Source: Bacteroidales bacterium
GTDB taxonomy: Bacteria > Bacteroidota > Bacteroidia > Bacteroidales > VadinHA17
NCBI GenBank assembly: GCA_003520925.1
Contig: DOTV01000111.1
Location: 1-12,856 of the forward strand
DNA length: 12,856 bases
Direction of reading: 5' to 3'
The notes below the pieces were generated by a model. It did not search any database, was not told the origin of the DNA, and saw only the letters and a list, made by a program, of their open reading frames with translations. Below are positions 7,731 through 12,856 of the stretch, in pieces; position 1 is the first letter of the stretch; each line of letters opens with the position of its first letter. A program made the translations under genes and the position numbers.

Positions 7731-8999
7731 TCAGTCAGTCAGTGTCTGATAAACCATCGCCTTGAATTTACTCTGAATCTCACCATGGCTCAGAGGGACC
7801 TGCTGCATAAACAGAAGACCGACAAGCTTTTTCTCCGGGTCGGCCCAGTAAGTGGTAGCGAAATAGCCTCCCCAGGCAAATGATCCTTCGGAAATCCCAA
7901 GTATTGCCTGACCTCTTTCTGTAGTTAATTCGAAGCCAAGGCCGAATTTATCAACACCCAGGTTTAAGTCACCTATCTGATTTGAAGTAATCAGTTCGAC
8001 AGTACGGCTTGAAAGAAGTTTTTTTCCATTGTACTCCCCTTTGTTAAGAAGCATCTGAAGAAAGACCGCATAGTCCATTGTCGTTGAACTCAGACCGCCT
8101 CCACCTGAGAAATAAACACCTTTTGCCAGGGGATAATTTACCATATCCTGTGGCATCTGTACCACTTTATGATCTGAATTTTCGGTAATTACCTTTACAA
8201 GCCTGCTTTTCTTATCTTCCGGAAGATAGAACCAGGTGTCCGTCATCTCAAGCGGATCGAAGATCCGGCTTTTAAGATACTTATCAAGCTTTTCTCCGGA
8301 AAGAATTTCAATAAGGTAGCCGACCACGTCAACATTAAGGCCATAAGTAAATCTTTCACCCGGCTGATGGACAAGCGGCAGCTTTCCAAGTATTTTAATA
8401 TCATCCCCGATTGTCACTTTTTCATTACCGAAACCTCCCGTAAAACCGGCTTTCGCATAGATAGCCTTCATGGTAGGTGAACCGATTCCGGCATAGTCTA
8501 TCCCAGAGGTATGGGTTAAAAGATCGCGAATAGTAACTTCACGCTTTGCAGGGACCGTTGTAAATGTGGTATCCTTTACATTGAACTTGTCGAGAACCTG
8601 AGGACTGGCAAACTCAGGAATGTATTTCGAAACGGGATCATCAAGAAGGAACTTCCCCTCTTCAAACAACATCATTAAACCTATGCTGACTATGGCTTTT
8701 GTCTGTGATGCAATCCTGAAAATATTGTCGGTCTGCATCGGCATTTTAGTTTCCAGATCGCTTACCCCAAATGCTCTGTTATAAATAATTTTCCCGTCGC
8801 GTGCTATAAATCCGACTGCTCCTGCAATCCAGCCATTGTTAATGCTTTTTATCAGCATTGTGTCAATCCGGTTAAGACGTTCTGAAGAAACCCTGACCGA
8901 CTCAGGGGTGGATACTCTTAATTGATTTTCAGTTCTTTGTGAACATGACCCAGCTAAAAACATAACCAGAATCAACTGAAGGAAAAGTGCTTTTTTCAT
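7731..8999 (-). CDS. Lipoprotein serine hydrolase, beta-lactamase/esterase family
   Basis: This 422-residue serine hydrolase has the class C beta-lactamase / EstB / penicillin-binding-protein fold. The N-terminus MKKALFLQLILVMFLAGSC is a lipoprotein signal with the lipidated residue at Cys19, so it is membrane-anchored. The catalytic SxxK is Ser98-Gln-Thr-Lys101 (RIASQTKAIVS). The second motif is Tyr219 in FTYGLNVDVVGYLIE, which has Tyr-Gly-Leu where beta-lactamases have YxN, more like esterases and D-aminopeptidases. FAWGGYF (374-380) replaces the KTG/HxG box. DLLTHTSGI (159-167) is another family hallmark. It is therefore unlikely to be a resistance beta-lactamase. In this setting it could be a carbohydrate esterase or peptidase, which the sequence cannot decide. 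Its start lies 181 bases past the GH105 gene on the same strand, with repeats between, so it may be its own transcription unit. Confidence 0.88.
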   Translation of the reverse strand: MKKALFLQLILVMFLAGSCSQRTENQLRVSTPESVRVSSERLNRIDTMLIKSINNGWIAGAVGFIARDGKIIYNRAFGVSDLETKMPMQTDNIFRIASQTKAIVSIGLMMLFEEGKFLLDDPVSKYIPEFASPQVLDKFNVKDTTFTTVPAKREVTIRDLLTHTSGIDYAGIGSPTMKAIYAKAGFTGGFGNEKVTIGDDIKILGKLPLVHQPGERFTYGLNVDVVGYLIEILSGEKLDKYLKSRIFDPLEMTDTWFYLPEDKKSRLVKVITENSDHKVVQMPQDMVNYPLAKGVYFSGGGGLSSTTMDYAVFLQMLLNKGEYNGKKLLSSRTVELITSNQIGDLNLGVDKFGLGFELTTERGQAILGISEGSFAWGGYFATTYWADPEKKLVGLLFMQQVPLSHGEIQSKFKAMVYQTLTD

Positions 9000-9059
9000 A
9001 GGTTATTAATTTTAAATTTATTTAATCGGGGGTGTTCTAAAATTCAAATCCATTAACAG

Positions 9060-9172
9060 CAAAGGTCGCTAAAATATTTATAAAGTTCGCAAAGAGCTAA
9101 TTGCTAATGTTTTGGCTTTGCGTTCTCTGCGATAGCTCTGTGTGCTTTGCGGTTAAAGAGACTTTTCAACGT
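9060..9172 (-). repeat. Short-period degenerate repeat, family B (GCAAAG type), with inverted arm
   Basis: On the plus strand 9115-9157 holds imperfect units with a spacing of 9-11 bases: CTTTGCGTT, CTCTGCGATAG, CTCTGTGTG, CTTTGCGGTTAAA. Upstream, TTCGCAAAGAGC (9086-9097) is an inverted partner. CGCAAAG (9088-9094) and CTTTGCG (9116-9122) are perfect 7-base arms with a 21-base loop. The adjoining stretch 9154-9170 matches, in reverse, a module at 11266-11281. The block lies just past the 3' end of the minus-strand GH105 gene, fills most of the 181-base gap to the serine hydrolase, and holds no convincing ORF. Confidence 0.6.
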
Positions 9173-9180
9173 CCCAACTA

Positions 9181-10305
9181 CTATTTAAGCTTATATACTT
9201 CCGATCCAGCTAACAGGAAGCATCCCAACCCGAAGTCCTCAAAATTCGGAACAATATCATATCCGACAGGCTGGCTGTCGGATGGCTGTTTCCCTGTTCC
9301 CTGAACATATCCGAGAAATCCATTCGGATGAAGAGCCTCATTAACAAGACCGTTCCATGCTTTGTTTACTACAGGAAGATATTTTTTTCTGCTTATCAGT
9401 CCTTTGTTGATACACCATGCCATACTGTATGTAAACATTGCCGTCCCCGTTAATTCTTTACCTCCAAAGTTCGATGGATCAAGAAGGCTTACATTCCAGA
9501 AGCCATCTTCACGCTGAACCGTTGCAAGGGTTCTGAACATCTCATCCAGTGTTTTCAGATACTCTTTTTTGTATGGTGAATTTACCGGCAGGAACTCCAT
9601 CGTTCTCACCAGGGCGGCTGCCACCCATCCGTTGCCTCTCGACCAGTAACACCCTTTTCCGTTTGGCTCAGCGTAAGGAGGATCAAAGTCTTTGTCACGC
9701 CACCATAAATGATCTTTGGAACTGTAAAGGCCGGCTGTGCCGTGCTTTAGTTTTGTGAAGAGATACATTTCATGAGCCCTGTCAAAATATCTGTTGTCAC
9801 TAAAAATATACCCCAGCCTGGCAAATACCGGCATGGACATATGAATTGCATCTATCCAGCTCCAGTCATCGACCTTATCAGTCAGGAGCATATTATCTAT
9901 GCAGGCTTTAATATCTTTTATCCTCTCTTCTTTCGAAGGATCCATAAGGTACAGGTCGATATATGTCTGACCGCAGCACTGATCGTCCCCATTGCGGGTC
10001 TGAATCCCGTTACGTAATCCCCATTTGTGAAATTCTCCCCAGGTTACTGCATAATTCAGGTATGCCGGATCAGGATCAAGCTTATAAAGAGCCATCAGTC
10101 CTTCATAATAGGTTCCGCGTGTCCATATATTGCTTGGGCGTTCCCGCTCGGTTACTATAGGTTTTCCGTTATCAGGCCAACTCTCCATGAAGTATTTGTT
10201 GGCCAGTACCATGGCTGACAAGGTTCTTTCCTTCGGAAGTGACTGGGAAAAAATATAAGGAAAGTAAATGAGACTGATTAATAACAGGATGCTGAATCTA
10301 TTCAT
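9181..10305 (-). CDS. Secreted GH105 unsaturated rhamnogalacturonyl hydrolase (YteR/RhiN type)
   Basis: This 374-residue enzyme is expected to hydrolyse the unsaturated galacturonyl (or related uronyl) residue from lyase-generated oligosaccharides, in the periplasm. A signal peptide spans residues 1-20 (cleavage at FS/Q). The barrel carries the classical GH105 marks: TRGTYYEGLMALY (62-74), NGDDQCCGQTY (105-115), DWSWIDAIHMSMPVFARLG (147-165), CYWSRGNGW (219-227), TGTAMFTYSMAW (286-297) and FEDFGLGCFLLAGSEVY (355-371). Asp152 in WIDAIHMSMP matches the catalytic Asp of YteR, and Asp107/108 the second conserved acidic position. The length is standard. Its ATG (10305-10303) lies 8 bases inside the end of the DUF4350-like gene, so translation is coupled. 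It is much closer to the canonical family than the 209-1588 protein, and the two probably differ in linkage or substrate. Confidence 0.92.
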   Translation of the reverse strand: MNRFSILLLISLIYFPYIFSQSLPKERTLSAMVLANKYFMESWPDNGKPIVTERERPSNIWTRGTYYEGLMALYKLDPDPAYLNYAVTWGEFHKWGLRNGIQTRNGDDQCCGQTYIDLYLMDPSKEERIKDIKACIDNMLLTDKVDDWSWIDAIHMSMPVFARLGYIFSDNRYFDRAHEMYLFTKLKHGTAGLYSSKDHLWWRDKDFDPPYAEPNGKGCYWSRGNGWVAAALVRTMEFLPVNSPYKKEYLKTLDEMFRTLATVQREDGFWNVSLLDPSNFGGKELTGTAMFTYSMAWCINKGLISRKKYLPVVNKAWNGLVNEALHPNGFLGYVQGTGKQPSDSQPVGYDIVPNFEDFGLGCFLLAGSEVYKLK

Positions 10306-11104
10306 TGTTGGTTACCTTTTTTAACAGCAATCCGGTCAGGTTCTCCGCAGCCTTTCTGTTTTCGAAGCTTGTGGGCAGTCTGTCATGATCGATATATTCA
10401 TTGTAAATCCATGGATCACCTATTGCAAACACATAACCCTTTCCGAAGGTGTTTTCTGCGATAAGTACCTTTCCATTTTCAGTAAGGATTGCCTTTGCAT
10501 TTCCCATCAGGCTTATATTGGAAACCTCCTTGATATATATCTTCAAAACTCCATCGAAAAGCGGATGATCCGTGAATTTTGTACTTGCTCCCATCTCAAA
10601 TTCAGTTCCCGTTACCGGGTGAAGAGTAACATGGTTGAAGATCATCCCGAAGTTTTTCATTAGCCTGTTAAGGTGTGTGAACTCACAGTTTGGTGCATCG
10701 TTTGCAAGAACAGCCAAGACTCCCCCTTTCTTAACCCACTTTTTTATTGCCTTAATATCGTCAGCCATCAGGTAATTAGGTGATTTTGACTCAGTTGTAG
10801 TATCTGGGTCGACAATTATATAAACATCAATGGCTTTGAGAACAGGGGTAGAGGGCTTTCCTACAGTTGTGATTTTTGCTCCTTTCGTTGAAAATATCTC
10901 GCCCCACCTCGAATATCCGCTCCATTCCGTATCGGTCCACAGGTAATGATATGGCTGGCCGGTTTTTGTATTTTTCTCACGGTTAAACCAGTTATCCAGT
11001 CCGACAACCGGCTGGGATAATAAATTCTGTGTAATAAAGATGAGGAACAGAATCATAATTATAGGAAACTGACACAAGTGCTTGTTAAGGATTTTCATAT
11101 TCAT
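10298..11104 (-). CDS. Secreted DUF4350-like (glutamine-amidotransferase-fold) protein
   Basis: This 268-residue protein has an N-terminal signal peptide (about 1-30, ending LLSQ). The body looks like a class I glutamine amidotransferase-like alpha/beta domain of the DUF4350 type. YIIVDPDT (95-102) ends a beta strand, DIKAIKKWVKKGGVLAVLAND (116-136) is the characteristic helix-strand segment, and KGYVFAIGDPWIYNEYI (222-238) is the late strand with GDP. I recall close relatives encoded next to, or fused to, GH105 proteins in Bacteroidota rhamnogalacturonan loci, with the opening GLDNWFNRE as a hallmark. Biochemical function is unknown, and there is no obvious catalytic Cys-His-Glu triad in the usual spacing. 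It is the first gene of the operon with GH105. The start at 11104 has a second in-frame ATG at 11098, and the first lies inside an inverted repeat. Confidence 0.75.
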   Translation of the reverse strand: MNMKILNKHLCQFPIIMILFLIFITQNLLSQPVVGLDNWFNREKNTKTGQPYHYLWTDTEWSGYSRWGEIFSTKGAKITTVGKPSTPVLKAIDVYIIVDPDTTTESKSPNYLMADDIKAIKKWVKKGGVLAVLANDAPNCEFTHLNRLMKNFGMIFNHVTLHPVTGTEFEMGASTKFTDHPLFDGVLKIYIKEVSNISLMGNAKAILTENGKVLIAENTFGKGYVFAIGDPWIYNEYIDHDRLPTSFENRKAAENLTGLLLKKVTNNE

Positions 11105-11145
11105 CAGGGTTTATTCTTCAAAAATAAAAAACATTACTGATGAAT
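11099..11145 (-). promoter_or_regulatory. Inverted repeat overlapping the DUF4350 start codon
   Basis: ATTCATCAG (11099-11107) and CTGATGAAT (11137-11145) are perfect 9-base inverted arms separated by 29 bases. On the minus strand the downstream arm contains the ATG at 11104-11102. If transcription starts upstream of 11145, the mRNA could fold so as to hide this start codon. If it starts nearer 11112, the arms could only work as DNA sites. Confidence 0.45.
11119..11126 (-). promoter_or_regulatory. Possible Bacteroidota -7 promoter box for the DUF4350-GH105 operon
   Basis: On the minus strand the bases read TATTTTTG, a match to the Bacteroidota sigma-ABfr -7 consensus TAnnTTTG, 14 bases ahead of the start codon. 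No clear TTTG -33 box is seen at the expected distance, and the surrounding DNA is AT-rich, so a chance match is possible. Confidence 0.3.
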
Positions 11146-11147
11146 TA

Positions 11148-11213
11148 CAGATAATATCTGAATTTCTGATTTCAATGATATGATGAAATCAGAAATTTAA
11201 TCATTAAATGATT
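11148..11213. promoter_or_regulatory. Cluster of three adjacent dyads, candidate operator
   Basis: Three inverted repeats follow one another. CAGATA-A-TATCTG (11148-11160) is a perfect palindrome around one base. AATTTCTGATTTCA (11161-11174) and TGAAATCAGAAATT (11184-11197) form a perfect 14-bp dyad with a 9-base centre. AATCAT-TAA-ATGATT (11199-11213) is a 6-bp dyad followed by Ts. The block lies roughly 45-110 bases upstream of the DUF4350 start on the minus strand, a position that suits a regulator binding site. A hairpin terminator role is less likely, since no gene ends here. Confidence 0.5.
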
Positions 11214-11290
11214 TTTACCTCGAACGACATCTGATTACACGGAGCTAATCGTCCCCAACGGAGCGGTTGAAAAAGTCTTTACATTTTGTG
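11214..11290. other. Intergenic stretch with a copied module, no gene
   Basis: Together with the neighbouring dyads and repeats this forms the 340-base non-coding region between the divergent DUF4350 and DUF1080 genes. It contains CGGAGC twice (at about 11240 and 11260), and GTTGAAAAAGTCTTTA (11266-11281) matches the reverse complement of 9154-9170 apart from small indels. I see no ORF or RNA gene in it. Confidence 0.5.
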
Positions 11291-11365
11291 TTGCCCCTTA
11301 ATCCCCTAAAGGGGACTTAGGGATAAATAGGCATTTACAAACCCCCTTTAGGGGGTAGGGGGCAA
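11291..11365. repeat. Inverted pair of family A hairpin repeats (copies 4 and 5)
   Basis: Copy 4 (plus sense, 11291-11319) reads TTGCCCC, a spacer, CCCCTAAAGGGG (11303-11314) and ACTTA. Copy 5 (minus sense, 11365-11336) reads TTGCCCCC, a spacer and CCCCCTAAAGGGGG (11355-11342). The outer ends TTGCCCC (11291-11297) and GGGGCAA (11359-11365) are inverted, so the pair forms a three-hairpin, cruciform-like arrangement upstream of the DUF1080 gene. Confidence 0.75.
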
Positions 11366-11388
11366 AACTCTGTGTGACTCTGTGGTTT
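11366..11388. repeat. Short family B repeat (ACTCTGTG type)
   Basis: AACTCTGTGTG and ACTCTGTGGTTT lie directly against copy 5 of the GC-rich repeat. The reverse strand reads ACCACAGAGTCACACAGAG, an intergenic motif I recall from many environmental bacterial genomes. Related units occur at 6336-6375 and 9115-9157. No function is known to me. Confidence 0.6.
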
Positions 11389-11417
11389 AAAAACATCAAA
11401 ACAGTCACTTTTTTAAA

Positions 11418-11425
11418 TATATTTG
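11418..11425 (+). promoter_or_regulatory. Possible Bacteroidota -7 promoter box for the DUF1080 gene
   Basis: TATATTTG matches TAnnTTTG and ends 19 bases before the ATG at 11445. That would give a short leader of a usual length. No TTTG is seen about 20 bases upstream, so support is limited to the -7 element in AT-rich DNA. Confidence 0.35.
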
Positions 11426-11444
11426 AAATGATATTAGTCTAAAA

Positions 11445-12818
11445 ATGAAAACAAAGAAATCTATGAAAAACCTTTCCGGCCTCTGTTTAATAATGTTTTC
11501 TGTAATTATTTCAGGATGTAGCAGTGATAAGCCATGGGAAAACCTTGTTCGTAAAGATCTTAGCAACTGGATCGAGCTTAACGGAACTGCCCCTTTTGAA
11601 CTTAAAAATGGTGAAATAACAGGCACGACTGTATTTGAATCTCCTAACTCTTTTCTTTGTACAAAAGAAAAATACGGCGATTTTATTCTTGAATTTGATA
11701 CCTGGTTTGACCCGCAGATGAATTCCGGGGTTCAATTCAGAAGCGAAAGCCTGCCAGATTACCAGGATGGCAGAGTCCATGGATACCAGGTCGAGATGGA
11801 TCCTTCGTCACGCTCTTGGTCGGGTGGCATATATGACGAAGCCAGGAGAGGATGGCTGTATACTCTTGATAAGAATCAGGAAGCAAAAAAAGCCTTAAAA
11901 GTCGGAGACTGGAATCACTACAGGGTTGAAGCAATCGGCAATTCAATAAGGACCTGGGTTAATGCAATTCCCTGTGCAGATCTTATAGACGCGATGACTC
12001 CAGAAGGATTCATTGCTCTCCAGGTTCACTCGGTCGGGAATGATTCCTCAAAGATTGGTTTACTTGTTAAATGGAAGAATATCAAAATAATAACTAAGGA
12101 TGTGGAAAAATATGCCACACCTTATGAACCCGTCATACCTCAGATCAGTTTCCTGGACAATCTCCTCACTGAAAGGGAAAAAGCGGATGGATGGAAACTT
12201 TTATTTGATGGCTCGTCGCCGGAGGGTTGGGTGAATGCAAAAACGATGAATTTTCCTGCAAGCGGATGGAATATCAGCGATGGAGTTCTGTTTGTTACTC
12301 CTGAAACAAGGAAAACAGGCGAAGGCGGGGATATTGTATCAACCGGGAAATTCAGAAACTTCGAGCTCTCCGTCGATTTCATATACACAAAGGGAGCAAA
12401 CAGCGGAATAAAATACTTTGTAGATATTGAGGCAGAAAACGGATCGCTTGCATCTATAGGATGCGAATACCAGGTTCTTGATGACCGGAACCATCCTGAT
12501 GCAAAGGCAGGTTTTGCAGGGAACAGGACACTTGCCGGTCTATACGACCTTATAGCTCCCGTTTACAAGCGGGATAACGGAGAAAACCAGTGGAACCGGG
12601 CCGGAATAATCGTCAACGGCAAAAAGGTTCAGCATTGGCTTAACGGATTTATGACAGTTGAGTACGAAAGGGCAACTCCTGCCTGGCGGGAGCTGGTTGC
12701 CACGAGTAAATTCAAACCGGTAAAAGGATTCGGAGAAGCGACGGAAGGCAGGATCCTGTTGCAGGATCATGGCAATAAGGTCGGATTCAAAAATATCAAG
12801 ATAAGGGAGATTAAATAA
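11445..12818 (+). CDS. Lipoprotein with two DUF1080 (3-keto-disaccharide hydrolase-type) domains
   Basis: This 457-residue lipoprotein has a lipobox ending IISGC with the lipidated residue at Cys25. It carries two copies of the concanavalin-like DUF1080 domain (PF06439, annotated 3-keto-disaccharide hydrolase). Domain 1 spans about 30-217 and domain 2 about 244-457. The duplication is visible: NSGVQFRSE (93-101) and GYQVEMD (113-119) parallel NSGIKYFVD (319-327) and CEYQVLDD (340-347). Each domain ends alike, KWKNIKI (209-215) and GFKNIKI (447-453). Domain 2 starts with the hallmark WKLLFDGSSPEGW (250-262). Members act on, or bind, oxidised or other small glycosides, and the activity here is unproven. 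An internal ATG at 11463 is a possible later start, but 11445 gives a usual basic signal start. The gene is divergent from the DUF4350-GH105 operon. Confidence 0.85.
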   Translation: MKTKKSMKNLSGLCLIMFSVIISGCSSDKPWENLVRKDLSNWIELNGTAPFELKNGEITGTTVFESPNSFLCTKEKYGDFILEFDTWFDPQMNSGVQFRSESLPDYQDGRVHGYQVEMDPSSRSWSGGIYDEARRGWLYTLDKNQEAKKALKVGDWNHYRVEAIGNSIRTWVNAIPCADLIDAMTPEGFIALQVHSVGNDSSKIGLLVKWKNIKIITKDVEKYATPYEPVIPQISFLDNLLTEREKADGWKLLFDGSSPEGWVNAKTMNFPASGWNISDGVLFVTPETRKTGEGGDIVSTGKFRNFELSVDFIYTKGANSGIKYFVDIEAENGSLASIGCEYQVLDDRNHPDAKAGFAGNRTLAGLYDLIAPVYKRDNGENQWNRAGIIVNGKKVQHWLNGFMTVEYERATPAWRELVATSKFKPVKGFGEATEGRILLQDHGNKVGFKNIKIREIK

Positions 12819-12856
12819 CGACGCAAGACACAGGATACACGACACAGGGTTTTCCT
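12819..12856 (+). repeat. Short-period degenerate repeat, family B (ACACAGG type), at window end
   Basis: Right after the DUF1080 stop codon come ACGACGCAAG, ACACAGGATAC and ACGACACAGGG, imperfect units about 10 bases apart. The stretch runs into the window edge, so its length is unknown. It has the same style and 3'-end position as the other family B blocks. Confidence 0.5.

Noticed and set aside
7731..8999. Antibiotic-resistance beta-lactamase
   Set aside because: SxxK is present, but the YxN and KTG boxes are replaced by esterase/peptidase-like YGL and WGG, and the protein is a lipoprotein in a carbohydrate gene cluster.
11148..11213. Intrinsic terminator for a gene in the divergent region
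   Set aside because: Genes on both sides start here rather than end, the stems are AT-rich, and the only following T run is short.
11214..11290. Riboswitch or small RNA in the DUF1080 leader
   Set aside because: No conserved riboswitch core or terminator pair was recognised. The sequence is explained better as degenerate intergenic repeat.
151..11365. CRISPR array formed by the repeated GC-rich copies
   Set aside because: Copies are far apart, in both orientations and of varying sequence, with no regular spacers and no cas genes.
1..12856. Defence or mobile genetic system
   Set aside because: No nuclease, toxin, transposase, integrase or phage-type gene appears. All coding content fits glycan use and transport, plus one GNAT and one probable acyltransferase fragment.

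Overview
The window looks like a piece of a Bacteroidota chromosome, probably an environmental or gut Bacteroidales/Marinilabiliales-type organism. The evidence is the protein families (GH106, two GH105, a DUF4350-like protein beside a GH105, a tandem DUF1080 lipoprotein), lipoprotein and Tat signals, start sites with little Shine-Dalgarno character, two possible Bacteroidota -7 boxes (TAnnTTTG), and GC-rich hairpin repeats between genes. The species cannot be named from this.

Layout. 1-152: the C-terminal end of a membrane protein, probably a DUF5009/NagX-type acyltransferase. 209-1588 (+): secreted GH105-like unsaturated uronyl hydrolase. 1632-3343 (-): a GNAT acetyltransferase translationally coupled by ATGA to an anion:cation symporter (hexuronate-type MFS). 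3460-6303 (+): large secreted GH106-type alpha-L-rhamnosidase. 6403-7566 (+): Tat-exported GH5-like enzyme. 7731-8999 (-): lipoprotein serine hydrolase of the beta-lactamase/esterase fold. 9181-11104 (-): a two-gene operon of a DUF4350-like protein and a classical GH105, overlapping by 8 bases. 11445-12818 (+): lipoprotein with two DUF1080 domains. No tRNA, rRNA, CRISPR array, transposase or phage gene was seen.

How the genes fit together. The set suits the late, exo-acting stage of degrading a rhamnose- and uronate-rich polysaccharide, such as rhamnogalacturonan or a bacterial or algal rhamnose-uronate polymer. GH106 would remove rhamnose, the two GH105 proteins would hydrolyse the unsaturated uronyl ends left by polysaccharide lyases, the serine hydrolase could remove ester groups, and the MFS carrier could import the released acidic sugar. 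No SusC/SusD pair, polysaccharide lyase, sulfatase or regulator lies in the window, so this is either a PUL fragment or a dispersed accessory cluster.

The most unusual signals are not protein-coding. Every presumed transcription-unit 3' end in the window carries one of two kinds of intergenic repeat, while the two operon-internal junctions carry none. One repeat copy supplies the last residues and the stop codon of the MFS transporter. The intergenic region at 11105-11444 holds a tight series of perfect dyads, one of which overlaps the start codon of the DUF4350 gene. I found no clearly new enzymatic or defence system.
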